Assembly: GCA_002449785.1 (NCBI GenBank) | Contig: DJXP01000004.1 | Location: forward strand, 44,721-108,720 | Direction of reading: 5' to 3' | Length of the DNA stretch: 64,000 nt | Source: Clostridiales bacterium UBA7001 | GTDB taxonomy: Bacteria > Bacillota > Clostridia > TANB77 > CAG-508 | Part shown: piece after piece, positions 18,539 through 27,505 of the stretch | How the letters are laid out: every line of letters starts with the position of its first letter | Position numbering within the stretch: the first letter of the stretch is position 1 | Position numbers and translations under genes: made by a program | Notes under the pieces: generated by a model | Databases searched by the model: none | What the model was told of the DNA's origin: nothing | The model's input: the letters and a program-made list of their open reading frames with translations, nothing else

Positions 18539-19435
18539 ATGGCTGGTAAACAAATAATTGCAGAATCATTTAATAGAAATGAACCAATATTTCGTATGGC
18601 AATACAAGAAGAAAACGATAAAAAAATTGAAAAAGCTATAAAATCTACACATGATATGCGTATGGCAACTTCTTTGATACCGTTTTTTTCATCTGATGAA
18701 TTGAGAGAAAAATATATGAGAGAATATAGCGAATATATTACTGATACAAATGAAAGGAAGACAAAGGCTTATTCTATAAGTAGTATTGTATCTGAACCTA
18801 TAAAAATTAAAGAAATGCGTAAAGCATATAATGGAAAAGTAGGAGAGTGTGGTGAGGAATTAGCAACTGTAATTGCTAGTTTTGAATCTATGAGATTAAA
18901 ACTTAAATTAATGGAGATGTTATTACATAGAAGAAATCAAGGAATAGTAATGGCAAGTTTACCTAAATGTGAGGAAACTAATAGAGCTATTGAACAATGG
19001 ATTAAAGATAATTACTATACTGAGGAAACAGCTACAAGAGAAATAGAACAAGGAAGGGCAAAATTATATAATGTAGCTAGAAAAGAATCTGAATATAGTT
19101 CTTTAGATTATGCAACAAGATTAGATATGTTATCTGATAAAAATATTCCTAGAGATACTAAATATGAAATAATTGATACATTGACTAGACCTAATGTATA
19201 TGGAAAAAAAGATACTTTAAAAGCAATATCTGATATTGAACCAGAAGAATTTGATTTATTGCATGAGATGATGGTACAAACTGGTAAGCCATTAAAAGAA
19301 TGTCTTAAAATTACATGTGAATATAATGATGGAAAAATTGCAGAAAAAGAAAAAATATTAGAAAAAGATAAAGAACTGGTTGCAGAAACAAATAAAGGGA
19401 AAGCAGATTTTGTTCCAGAAACACCTGTCGAATAA
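18539..19435 (+). CDS. Hypothetical helical protein
   Basis: 298 residues, not recognised. Predominantly helical and charged, no signal peptide or membrane segment. Notable stretches are SFESMRLKLKLMEMLLHRRNQG and YDGK-like linkers, and the last 40 residues are a Lys/Glu-rich tail. Start ATG 18539 follows TGGAGG. It has its own promoter and is followed 28 bases later by a 70-residue coiled-coil protein and then a terminator, so the two form a bicistronic unit of unknown role. Confidence 0.75.
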   Translation: MAGKQIIAESFNRNEPIFRMAIQEENDKKIEKAIKSTHDMRMATSLIPFFSSDELREKYMREYSEYITDTNERKTKAYSISSIVSEPIKIKEMRKAYNGKVGECGEELATVIASFESMRLKLKLMEMLLHRRNQGIVMASLPKCEETNRAIEQWIKDNYYTEETATREIEQGRAKLYNVARKESEYSSLDYATRLDMLSDKNIPRDTKYEIIDTLTRPNVYGKKDTLKAISDIEPEEFDLLHEMMVQTGKPLKECLKITCEYNDGKIAEKEKILEKDKELVAETNKGKADFVPETPVE

Positions 19436-19463
19436 TTAGTATAGTTTTGGAGAAAAATAAATT

Positions 19464-19676
19464 ATGAGTAATGATGATTTTACAAAAAGGCTACAAAAAG
19501 ATATAAAAGAAAAAAAGATTATGGATTCTATACTACAAAAAGTTAGAAATAATCCGGAAATTTTAGATACATTATCTGAAGAAAGATTAGAACAACTAAT
19601 AACTTTACAAAATAAAAAAATACGTGAATTAGATATTGAAATAAATGAAATAAATAGAAAAATCGGAAAGAGATAA
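19464..19676 (+). CDS. Small coiled-coil hypothetical protein
   Basis: 70 residues, not recognised. Highly charged; the second half has heptad-like hydrophobics (LEQLITLQNKKIRELDIEI), consistent with a short coiled coil. Start ATG 19464 has a modest RBS (TTGGAG). It is second in a two-gene unit ending at the terminator at 19705. Confidence 0.65.
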   Translation: MSNDDFTKRLQKDIKEKKIMDSILQKVRNNPEILDTLSEERLEQLITLQNKKIRELDIEINEINRKIGKR

Positions 19677-19704
19677 TTAAATTTATTTAGTATTTGTAAA
19701 AAAT

Positions 19705-19748
19705 AATGTATATAGTTTTATTCTAAAAACTATATACATTTTTTTATT
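19705..19748 (+). terminator. Terminator
   Basis: 15-base perfect stem AATGTATATAGTTTT / AAAACTATATACATT with a 6-base loop and a long T-run. Confidence 0.85.
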
Positions 19749-19827
19749 TTTAATATATAATTATTTTGTGTAATTATATATTTAATATCGTATAGAATAT
19801 AATATAGGAGGAAATAAACTTAAGATT

Positions 19828-20907
19828 ATGACTGGTTTACAACAGATGATTTCTTCAATTGATTTAGATCATTTGCTAAAAATATTTGATATTCAAATTG
19901 CAATTGGTGTACTAGTTTTATTTATACTATTAAGAGGAATGCTTGCTAAATTTTTAATTAAAATTAGCTATTTAATCATTAGAAGAAAAAAGAATCCAAA
20001 AGAAAGTTCAATGTATAAACCATTATGTGTATTTTTTGTTTTTCTTGGGGTGTATTGCAGTATAAACATTTTACCAACAAGTAAACAAGTATTATATGTA
20101 ATGAATAAGCTTTTTAGAATCGTTGTAATTTATTATATAACAAGAATTATAACGACTTTAATTGATGTTGATTCAGCTGTCTTGTATAAATTTTTAAAAA
20201 AATCTAATAATACAGCTATAAATAAATTTTTGTGTAGCATAATTAGAGGCTTTTTATGGATTATATTTATTGTAATAGCATTTAATGAATTAGGATATGA
20301 TTTAAGTAAATTTAGTGGTTTAGCTGCAGGACTTGGAATTGGAAGTGCTGCAATAGCTCTTGCAGCACAAGATGTTGTAAAAAGCATTTTAAGTGGTATT
20401 ACAATTTTAACGGATAAACCATTTGTCGTAGGAGATTGGATAGAAGTAGGTGAGTTTCAAGGAAGTGTTATAGATATTACATTTAGAAGTACAAGAATAA
20501 AGTCGTTTAATAATGCAGTAATAACAATTCCAAATTCAACTATTACCTCAACTTATGTTGTAAATTGGAATAGACTAACAAGTAGAAGATTTGATTGTGT
20601 ACTTAATTTAAGCTTAGAAACTCCATCAGATAAAATAAAGAAAATAGTTAAAGAAATTAAGCTTATGCTTCAAAATGACCCTAATATTATTAAGGAAACA
20701 GTTGAAGTATCATTAAATGAAATAACACATTCAAGTAGCGATATAAAAATATTTTTATTTGTAAGAGAAGCAAATTACTCAAATTTTTTAAAAGCAAAAC
20801 AAGATATATTATGTAATTTATTATATTTAATTGAAAAAGAAAATGTAGATTTAGCTTATCCGACACAAACACTATATGTAAAGAGAAAGGAAGAAATAGA
20901 AGAATAA
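19828..20907 (+). CDS. MscS-family mechanosensitive channel
   Basis: 359 residues. About four N-terminal hydrophobic helices are followed by the pore-lining TM3 with the characteristic Gly/Ala pattern GLAAGLGIGSAAIALAAQD (about residues 163-181), then the MscS beta domain (DWIEVGEFQGSVIDITFRSTRI, IPNST). The channel opens under membrane tension to release osmolytes. Start ATG 19828 lies 14-20 bases from AGGAGG, so a non-canonical upstream start cannot be excluded. It ends one base before the patatin gene, suggesting translational coupling. Confidence 0.92.
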   Translation: MTGLQQMISSIDLDHLLKIFDIQIAIGVLVLFILLRGMLAKFLIKISYLIIRRKKNPKESSMYKPLCVFFVFLGVYCSINILPTSKQVLYVMNKLFRIVVIYYITRIITTLIDVDSAVLYKFLKKSNNTAINKFLCSIIRGFLWIIFIVIAFNELGYDLSKFSGLAAGLGIGSAAIALAAQDVVKSILSGITILTDKPFVVGDWIEVGEFQGSVIDITFRSTRIKSFNNAVITIPNSTITSTYVVNWNRLTSRRFDCVLNLSLETPSDKIKKIVKEIKLMLQNDPNIIKETVEVSLNEITHSSSDIKIFLFVREANYSNFLKAKQDILCNLLYLIEKENVDLAYPTQTLYVKRKEEIEE

Positions 20908-20908
20908 T

Positions 20909-21763
20909 ATGAGTTTAGGAGTGGCACTAGCAGGTGGAGGCTTAAAAGGACTCGCACACATAGGAGCTTTGCAAGCATTAGAAGAATTAGGTGTAAAAAT
21001 AAATTATTTATCTGGAACAAGTTCTGGAAGTATGTTTGCATCTTTTTATGCAATGGGGTATAAAACAGATGAAATAAAAGAAAAAACAATGAAATATTAT
21101 AAAATGCTTACTAAAATAGAAAAAAGGCCGATTTTTAAAGCTGGTTTTACATATGTAACATCTGGAACTGCAAAAGTTGAGGGACTTATACCTGGTGAAA
21201 ACATTGAGAAATTATTTTTTGAAGTAAGCAAAGATAAAAATATAAAAAATATGAGTGAAATAAAAATTCCGTATGCAATATGTACAGTAGACACAATATC
21301 AACAAAAGAATGTATATTTTTATCAAAAAAATATAATATAAAAAATGATGATATCGATTATATTTATGATGCACCTATAGATAAAGCTACTAGAGCTAGT
21401 ATGTCTTTTCCGGGAGTATTTACACCATGCCAATATGGTAAATATAATTTTATAGATGGTGGCACTAAAGATAATTTACCAGTAAAAATATTAAAAGATA
21501 TGGGAGCAGATAAAACACTAGCTCTTAGTTTTAAAATTGATGATTATGTTCCAAGAGAAGATATATTTGCAGTGCTTTTAAGGACAGTAGATATTTTCTC
21601 ATTAAAAGATGTTAGAAAAGCACAAAAAGAAGCAGATTTAGCTATTGAAATAGATTGCAAAGGAACGACACTTTTAGAAATAACAAATGCTGATGAAGTA
21701 ATACAAACAGGATATAATACTATTATGGCTAATAAAAATAAAATATTAGAATTAATTAAATAG
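20909..21763 (+). CDS. Patatin-like phospholipase
   Basis: 284 residues with all patatin blocks: the oxyanion loop AGGGLKGLAHIG at the N-terminus, the nucleophile elbow GTSSGS (Ser near residue 38) and the catalytic Asp in DGGTKDNLPV (about residue 185). This is a Ser-Asp dyad lipid acyl hydrolase, cytoplasmic (no signal). Its start is one base after the mscS stop and it is followed 8 bases later by the amylase RBS, so mscS, patatin and amylase are probably one transcript. Its physiological lipid is unknown. Confidence 0.9.
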   Translation: MSLGVALAGGGLKGLAHIGALQALEELGVKINYLSGTSSGSMFASFYAMGYKTDEIKEKTMKYYKMLTKIEKRPIFKAGFTYVTSGTAKVEGLIPGENIEKLFFEVSKDKNIKNMSEIKIPYAICTVDTISTKECIFLSKKYNIKNDDIDYIYDAPIDKATRASMSFPGVFTPCQYGKYNFIDGGTKDNLPVKILKDMGADKTLALSFKIDDYVPREDIFAVLLRTVDIFSLKDVRKAQKEADLAIEIDCKGTTLLEITNADEVIQTGYNTIMANKNKILELIK

Positions 21764-21779
21764 ATTAGGAGTGATAGAT

Positions 21780-23241
21780 TTGGCTAGAAATGATACTATG
21801 ATGCAGTATTTTGAATGGTATTTGCCTAGTGATTCTACACTTTGGAATAAACTTACAAAAGATGTAAAACATTTGGAAAATATAGGAATCTCTTATATTT
21901 GGCTTCCACCAGCATATAAAGGTGCAGGTGGTAAAGATGATGTAGGTTATGGTGTATATGACTTATATGATTTAGGTGAATTTGATCAAAAAGGTAGTAT
22001 CCCAACAAAGTATGGAACAAAGGAAGAATATTTAACTGCAATTAAAGCTTTAAAAGAGAATAATATTAAAGTTATAACTGATATTGTTTTAAATCATAAA
22101 ATGGGTGCAGATGAAACAGAAGATGTATTAGCAGTTCAAGATGATGCAACTGATAGGAATGTTAGTTTAACAGATGCAAAATTAATAAGAGTATGGACTA
22201 AATATGTTTTCCCAGGAAGAGGAAATACATATTCAGATTTTAAGTGGAATTGGACACATTTTCATGGTGTCGATTGGGACGAAAATTCAGGAAGGGCTGC
22301 AATTTATAAGTTCTATGGTAAACATTGGGATGAAGATGTTGATAAAGAAAATGGAAATTTTGATTATTTAATGGGAGCTGATATAGATTTAAATAATTAT
22401 GATGTAGTAAATGAATTAAAAAAATGGGGAAAATGGTATTTAGATACTACAAATGCTGATGGATTTAGATTAGATGCAGTAAAACATATAAGAGCAGAGT
22501 TTTTTCCTGAATGGATTGAAGAATTACAAAAAAATTCTGATAGAGAATTGTATACAGTAGGAGAATATTGGAGTACAAATATTGATGTTTTAAACAATTA
22601 CATACAAAAAACTAATGGATGTATGAAATTATTTGATGTTCCATTACATTATAATTTTTATAGAGCTTCTAGAAGTAATGGAGAATATGATATGAGCAAA
22701 ATATTTGAAGATACACTTGTTGGAAACAATCCATGGATGGCCGTTACTTTTGTAGATAATCATGATACAGAACCAGAGCAGGGTTTAGAATCTTGGATAT
22801 TAGATTGGTTTAAACCATTAGCATATGCTCTTATTTTACTTAGAAAAGATGGTCTTCCATGTGTTTTTTACGGAGATTATTATGGAATACCAAGTAAAGA
22901 AATATCAGATAAAAAAAGTATTTTAGATACTTTATTAAATGTTAGAAAGTTTTATGCATATGGTGAACAATATGATTATTTTAATGATTTAAATATTATA
23001 GGATTTACAAGACTTCGGTGATGAGGAACATCCAGATTCAGGATTAGCTGTTGTAATGTCTGATGGAAAAGGCGGAAATATTCAAATGAACGTTGGAAAG
23101 AATTTGGCAAATACCGTTTTTTATGATTGTACAGGAAATATGGAAGAAACTGTTTATGTAGATGATGAAGGAAATGGAATTTTTTATTGCAAAGATGGAA
23201 GTGTGTCTGTATGGATTAAACAAGGTCAAAAAGTAAATTAA
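21780..23241 (+). CDS. Intracellular alpha-amylase (GH13), read through a +1 shift at CGG 23016
   Basis: Frames 21780-23015 and 23017-23241 joined by skipping C23016 give 486 residues, the usual size of Bacillus-type alpha-amylases. GH13 regions are present: VITDIVLNHK, GFRLDAVKH (nucleophile Asp), ELYTVGEYW (acid Glu) and TFVDNHDTE. The join restores FTRLGDEEHPDSGLAVVMSDG, matching the start of the C-terminal beta domain in homologues; the zero frame ends at TGA directly after CGG. There is no signal peptide, so it acts on internal glycogen or maltodextrin. The start is taken as TTG 21780, 8 bases after AGGAG; a GTG at 21771 overlaps that RBS. Confidence 0.88.
23013..23019 (+). other. Candidate +1 recoding site CTT-C-GGT (amylase)
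   Basis: CTT (23013-23015) then in-frame CGG (23016-23018). Skipping C23016 gives GGT GAT GAG GAA, i.e. G-D-E-E. The zero frame reads CGG TGA and stops at once. Confidence 0.82.
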
Positions 23242-23246
23242 TATAG

Positions 23247-23274
23247 AAAGAGGTTTTTTATAGCCTCTTTTTTT
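23247..23274 (+). terminator. Terminator of the amylase gene
   Basis: AAAGAGG / CCTCTTT stem, 10-base loop, T-run, starting 6 bases after the stop codon. Confidence 0.8.
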
Positions 23275-23375
23275 CAATTCGATTAATTTTTTATATCATT
23301 TTAATTACTAATAAAAATTATATAAAAAATAGTGTTAAAATTATAATAAGGTAAAATAGATAGGAGTGTATTTTT

Positions 23376-23582
23376 ATGTCAAGTGAAGAAATTGTTGAAT
23401 TTAATGGGAAAAAAATTAATTGTAGTAGGTTAACTGATGAAAGTTTAATTAGGCTATATAAAAACATGAGAGAAAAACAAGTTTCATTATATGAAAAAAT
23501 AATAAATTATCAAGAAAAACTTGGAATAGAAGATGAAGAAGTAAATGAAATGTTAAATGCTTTTGAAAATTCATTAAAATAA
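23376..23582 (+). CDS. Small hypothetical protein
   Basis: 68 residues, not recognised. One predicted helix-rich domain (RLTDESLIRLYKNMREKQVSLYEKIINYQEKLG) with an N-terminal FNGKKIN strand. Start ATG 23376 follows ATAGGAG. It opens a run of four closely spaced genes of unknown function up to 26278. Confidence 0.65.
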   Translation: MSSEEIVEFNGKKINCSRLTDESLIRLYKNMREKQVSLYEKIINYQEKLGIEDEEVNEMLNAFENSLK

Positions 23583-23611
23583 TATAAAAATATAATGGTT
23601 CGGAGGATAAA

Positions 23612-24478
23612 ATGGAAAATATAGGAACAGCTCTATTAGAAAGAATAAAAGAATTATCAGATATTGAAGTGCAAGAAAAAGAATTAAAATTTGCAATTTT
23701 TAATAATAAAGTTTATACAAGTTATAAAGAAAAAATCAAATTAATAAGTGATAATTTTGATGAACAATTGCAATATTATGGGAAAAAAGATAATTATGGT
23801 GATGAAAAAGAAAAAATAATTAGTAGATATAATGAAGAATTCCAAAAGATTTATGATAAGAGAAAAGAACAATTTATAAATATTATAAATGAAATTCAAG
23901 AAATGCAATCAAATCAAAAAATAGCTTTAGCAAATATAGAATCAGTATATAGAAGTAGAGATTCAATATTTGAAAGTGAAGAATACAAAGAATATTTAAA
24001 TAATAAAAATAAATTTGAATATATGATAAATATTACAAAAAACAGTAGTGATATTGAAAAATATAAAAATAAATTGATTAATTTAAAAAATCCAGTAGAT
24101 TCATACAATAATAAATTGATAGCGCTAGTTGATAAATTTGAAAAATATGATGGACTTGTTTTTGAGTGTGAGAAAAAACTTGATGATTGTATAATAGCTA
24201 CTGAAGAAGATTTTGAAACTTTAATGAAATACAGAAACAATAATTTAGTAGAACAAAAGAAAGAGAATATTTTTGTAAGATTATTCAAAAAGTTATTTGC
24301 TAGTAAAAGAAAATTCAAAAAAGAAGTTATTGAGAAAATGAATTCTGAAATTGATGATATTCAAAATAGTAATATAAAATTATTAGATATTATTGAAAAT
24401 CAGACTATTAATTTAGTTGCTAAAATAGAAGAATTAAGATATGACATAAACTATGAATATAGTATTGCTACAGAGTAA
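23612..24478 (+). CDS. Hypothetical coiled-coil protein
   Basis: 288 residues, not recognised. Nearly all alpha-helical with long charged stretches, e.g. about 60-160 and 210-280, and a short hydrophobic basic patch FVRLFKKLFASKRKFKK near residue 225 that could contact membranes. No signal peptide. Start ATG 23612 follows TCGGAGG. It probably belongs to the same unit as the neighbouring small genes and the repeat protein at 24695. Confidence 0.7.
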   Translation: MENIGTALLERIKELSDIEVQEKELKFAIFNNKVYTSYKEKIKLISDNFDEQLQYYGKKDNYGDEKEKIISRYNEEFQKIYDKRKEQFINIINEIQEMQSNQKIALANIESVYRSRDSIFESEEYKEYLNNKNKFEYMINITKNSSDIEKYKNKLINLKNPVDSYNNKLIALVDKFEKYDGLVFECEKKLDDCIIATEEDFETLMKYRNNNLVEQKKENIFVRLFKKLFASKRKFKKEVIEKMNSEIDDIQNSNIKLLDIIENQTINLVAKIEELRYDINYEYSIATE

Positions 24479-24518
24479 ATAATTCATATAATTAGTATTT
24501 AAAGGAAGGACAAAGCAT

Positions 24519-24674
24519 ATGGAAGTAGAAAAATTAGGCGAAGAATTTATAGATGGTGGAATTATAAATTTAGATAATTCTAGTGTAGATATTTATGAAA
24601 ATGCTTTAAAAAAGATTGGAATTAAAAAAGAAGAAGTAATTAAACAAATTAATAACTTGTTAAAAAAGATTTAG
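24519..24674 (+). CDS. Small hypothetical protein
   Basis: 51 residues, beginning MEVEKLGEEFIDGG. Start ATG 24519 has a good RBS (AAAGGAAGG, 24501-24509). The C-terminal half is a basic amphipathic helix (NALKKIGIKKEEVIKQINNLL). It sits tightly between the coiled-coil gene and the repeat protein, which supports it as a real small gene. Function unknown. Confidence 0.6.
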   Translation: MEVEKLGEEFIDGGIINLDNSSVDIYENALKKIGIKKEEVIKQINNLLKKI

Positions 24675-24694
24675 TTAGAAAGGGATAATATATT

Positions 24695-26278
24695 ATGAAT
24701 GTTGAAAATGTTGAAAATGCTGAAACATTAGACAATGATAATGTAGATATTGAAAGCTTTGATGAATTAAAGGAAGAATACTTAAAATTAGTTGAACAAT
24801 TTAAGGATTTAATAAAAGAAACTCCAGAGGTAGCTAAGACAGTTATTTCTAGAAATTTAGTTGAAGCAAAAAAGACAATTGATGATGGAATTGCTGGGAA
24901 AGTAGCTAGTATAAATGAGGCTAAAGCAAAACTTGCACAGGCTAAAACAATGGTAATCGAGTCTACAAAACAAAGAGCTAAAGAAGCTAAAGACACAGTT
25001 GTATATACTGCTCAAAAGGTAAAAAAAGGAGTAAAAGAAACTCCTGGTAAAATAAAAGGAAAAGCTGTAGATGTAGCAGAAACAGTGGCGTTACATGGAA
25101 TGGAAGCTAAAGATAAAGTTGTAGATGTAGCAGAAACAGTGGCACTACATGGAATGGAAGCTAGAGATAAAGTTGTAGATGTAGCAGAAACAGTGGCACT
25201 ACATGGAATGGAAGCAACTGATAAATTAAAAAGTGGTATAAAAACGGGAAAAGAAACTGTTGTAAGAGCTGGAAAAGGATTAGCATTAACAACAGTTGCT
25301 GCTGGAATAATGGCAGGAGATTTGGCAGTAAAAGGTGGACATTATGTATATACTGGTGCGAAAACAGCAAGAGAAAATGCTGTAAATAAATCAAAAGAAA
25401 TTAGAAATTTATTTAAAAGTAAAATTCAAGATGGAAAGTTATTCTTTTTAAATAAAGCTAAACAAGGTAAAAAATGGTTAGCAGATAAAGCAGAAACAAT
25501 AGCACTACATGGAATGGAAGCCAAAGATAAGGTTGTAGATGTAGCAGAAACAGTGGCGCTACATGGAATGGAAGCTAAAGATAAAGTTGTAGATGTAGCA
25601 GAAACTGTTGCGCTACATGGAATGGAAGCTAAAGATAAAGTTGTAGATGTAGCAGAAACTGTTGCACTACATGGAATGGAAGCAGTAGATAAAACAAAAC
25701 AGGGAATAAATACAGCAAAAACAACGGTAAGAGAAGGAATAAATACAGCAAAAACAACGGTGAGAGAAGGAATAGATACAGCAAGAACAACGGTAAGAGA
25801 AGGAATAGACACAGCAAGAACAACAGTAAGAGAAGGAATAGACACAGCAAAAACAACAGTAAGAGAAGGAATAGATGCAACAAAAACAAATGCAGGAAAA
25901 ATAGCTCTAGAAATAGGGAAGAAAACATATAAAGGAGCAGCTATGTTTACAGCATTTGGAGAACTGGCAATTGAAGGCGCAGCAAAAGGTGCAGGTTATG
26001 TAAGTGAAGGTGTATCTAAAGGGATAGATGCAGGTAAAGAAAAAGTTAGTGAAGTGGCACAAGTTGGTAAAAATTATACAGAAATGAGTGCTAAAAAAGT
26101 TGCATTAACGAAAACAAAAGCGAAAATTGGATTTAAGAGTTTTATTAAAGGGATGGCACAAAAATTGGTTGACAAACTTGGACAATCATTAGGGAAAGAT
26201 CAAGAGTTGGCTCAAGAATTAGAACAAGGTATAGAGTTTAATAAAAACAATTTAGAAGAATTAAATGGTGAAAGATAA
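24695..26278 (+). CDS. Apolipoprotein/LEA-like amphipathic repeat protein
   Basis: 527 residues. After an acidic N-terminus it contains seven near-identical 18-residue units of type DVAETVALHGMEAKDKVV (three around residues 127-180, four around 266-337) and about six 11-residue units GINTAKTTVRE/GIDTARTTVRE (about 335-400). Gly/Ala-rich helical segments lie between and after. An 18-residue period is exactly five turns of ideal alpha-helix and 11-residue periods occur in LEA, synuclein and apolipoprotein helices, so a lipid- or stress-protectant amphipathic helix is inferred. There is no signal peptide or coherent enzyme motif. The repeats are near-identical in DNA (54- and 33-base periods), indicating recent expansion. 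Confidence 0.75.
   Translation: MNVENVENAETLDNDNVDIESFDELKEEYLKLVEQFKDLIKETPEVAKTVISRNLVEAKKTIDDGIAGKVASINEAKAKLAQAKTMVIESTKQRAKEAKDTVVYTAQKVKKGVKETPGKIKGKAVDVAETVALHGMEAKDKVVDVAETVALHGMEARDKVVDVAETVALHGMEATDKLKSGIKTGKETVVRAGKGLALTTVAAGIMAGDLAVKGGHYVYTGAKTARENAVNKSKEIRNLFKSKIQDGKLFFLNKAKQGKKWLADKAETIALHGMEAKDKVVDVAETVALHGMEAKDKVVDVAETVALHGMEAKDKVVDVAETVALHGMEAVDKTKQGINTAKTTVREGINTAKTTVREGIDTARTTVREGIDTARTTVREGIDTAKTTVREGIDATKTNAGKIALEIGKKTYKGAAMFTAFGELAIEGAAKGAGYVSEGVSKGIDAGKEKVSEVAQVGKNYTEMSAKKVALTKTKAKIGFKSFIKGMAQKLVDKLGQSLGKDQELAQELEQGIEFNKNNLEELNGER
25063..25227. repeat. 54-base tandem repeats, first block (three units)
   Basis: Three near-identical 54-base units inside the repeat protein, each encoding an 18-residue VAETVALHGMEA-containing unit; only a few silent or A/R/T-changing substitutions separate them. 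Confidence 0.8.
25488..25875. repeat. 54-base (four units) and 33-base (about six units) tandem repeats
   Basis: Four more copies of the 54-base unit are followed directly by about six 33-base units encoding GI(N/D)TA(K/R)TTVRE. The strong nucleotide identity suggests slippage or recombination-driven copy-number change. Confidence 0.8.
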
Positions 26279-26319
26279 AATAATGATTTATAATTTAATA
26301 ATATAATAAAAGGAAAATT

Positions 26320-27078
26320 ATGACGGTATTAATTACAGGTGCATCTTCAGGGATTGGAAGGGATTTAGCTAAGGAGTTTGCTAAAAGAAATTATAGCATA
26401 GTCTTAGTTGCAAGAAATGAAGAAAAGTTAAAAGAACTACAAAATGAAATAGAGAGTAAGTATAATATAAAAGTAGAATATTACATAGCAGATTTGTCAA
26501 ATAAAGAGGCTTGCATTAATTTATATAAAAAATATGAAGATATTGATGTTTTAATAAATAATGCAGGTCTCGGAGATTTTGGATTATTTTCAGAAACAGA
26601 ACTTGAAAAAGACATTTTACTTATAAATACAAACATAACAGCATTACATATTTTAACAAAGTTGTATTTAAAGAAAATGAAAGAAAAAAATAATGGAATA
26701 ATATTAAATGTAGCATCAATTGCAGGATTTATGCCTGGTCCACTAATGGCAACATATTATGCAACAAAAAATTATGTAGTAAGACTTTCTGAAGCAATAA
26801 GGGAAGAATTAAAAAAAGAAAAATCAAATGTTAAAATTAGTATACTTTGTCCAGGTCCAGTTGACACAAATTTTAATAGTGTAGCTAATGTTAAATTTGG
26901 AGTAAGGGGATTAAATAGTGAATATGTGGCAAAATATACAGTAAGAAAGCTACTTAAGAGTAAGTTCTATATTGTTCCTGGTTTTTCTATTAGAATAACT
27001 AAATTACTTTCAAAAATAATTCCAACAGGAATAATGGCAAAGTGTGCGTATTATATGCAAAAAAGAAAAGAAGGATAA
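26320..27078 (+). CDS. Short-chain dehydrogenase/reductase
   Basis: 252 residues, classical SDR. The cofactor loop TGASSGIG is at residues 6-13, NNAGLGDFG is the NNAG motif, the catalytic Ser is in NVASIAG and Tyr-Lys in YYATKNYV. It belongs to the DltE/YqjQ-like group by general appearance; substrate unknown. The VARNEEKL after strand 2 (Arg rather than Asp) favours NADP(H). Start ATG 26320 follows AAAAGGAAAA. The terminator stem begins inside its stop region. Confidence 0.9.
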   Translation: MTVLITGASSGIGRDLAKEFAKRNYSIVLVARNEEKLKELQNEIESKYNIKVEYYIADLSNKEACINLYKKYEDIDVLINNAGLGDFGLFSETELEKDILLINTNITALHILTKLYLKKMKEKNNGIILNVASIAGFMPGPLMATYYATKNYVVRLSEAIREELKKEKSNVKISILCPGPVDTNFNSVANVKFGVRGLNSEYVAKYTVRKLLKSKFYIVPGFSIRITKLLSKIIPTGIMAKCAYYMQKRKEG

Positions 27079-27103
27079 TTATAATAATTATCCTTTAATT
27101 TTC
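27071..27103 (+). terminator. Terminator of the SDR gene
   Basis: AAGGATAATT / AATTATCCTT, 10-base perfect stem with loop ATAAT, followed by TTAATTTTC. The stop codon TAA lies within the stem. Confidence 0.75.
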
Positions 27104-27127
27104 AACCCTTAAAGTTGACATAAACTA

Positions 27128-27156
27128 TTTACTTTTAGTAAGATATGTGTTATAAT
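27128..27156 (+). promoter_or_regulatory. Promoter of the 27.2 kb gene pair
   Basis: TTTACT (27128-27133), 17-base spacer, perfect TATAAT (27151-27156). A consensus TTGACA at 27115-27120 is 30 bases from the -10 and so is not the matching -35. Confidence 0.6.
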
Positions 27157-27173
27157 CTTTTTGTGGTGATTAT

Positions 27174-27500
27174 ATGAAAGAAGAAAGTAATTTAATTGAC
27201 ACAAAAGAAAATATCGTAAAAAAATTTACCAAAGAGCAAATGGATATTTATAATTATTATAAAAAACAATTTGAAAATTCTGATAACGCAATATATCCTA
27301 TAGCTCAAGAAGATAAAGAAATATTAGCTCTAGAAAAAAGTTATAATATTTTGAAAGCAATATTTAAAGTAGAAACAGTTTTGGTTCTTATAATTGTAAC
27401 TAGTATGATTTTATTTAATGGCTTTTCAGTAAATAAATCTCAAATAAAATACAAACATGCTAATATTGAAAATATACAAATATTAAAGGATTTTAGTTAG
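27174..27500 (+). CDS. Hypothetical single-pass membrane protein
   Basis: 108 residues, not recognised. A charged cytoplasmic-looking N-terminal 60 residues precede one hydrophobic segment (VETVLVLIIVTSMILFNGF, about 75-93) and a short tail. Start ATG 27174 follows GGTGAT. It is five bases upstream of the HEXXH membrane protein; the two probably work together. Confidence 0.65.
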   Translation: MKEESNLIDTKENIVKKFTKEQMDIYNYYKKQFENSDNAIYPIAQEDKEILALEKSYNILKAIFKVETVLVLIIVTSMILFNGFSVNKSQIKYKHANIENIQILKDFS

Positions 27501-27505
27501 TTGGT

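Noticed and set aside
25063..25880. CRISPR array
   Set aside because: The repeats are in-frame coding repeats of 54 and 33 bases without spacers; no cas genes are visible. No CRISPR array is seen in the window.
27115..27156. TTGACA at 27115 as the -35 of the TATAAT at 27151
   Set aside because: Spacing is 30 bases; TTTACT at 27128 gives the correct 17.
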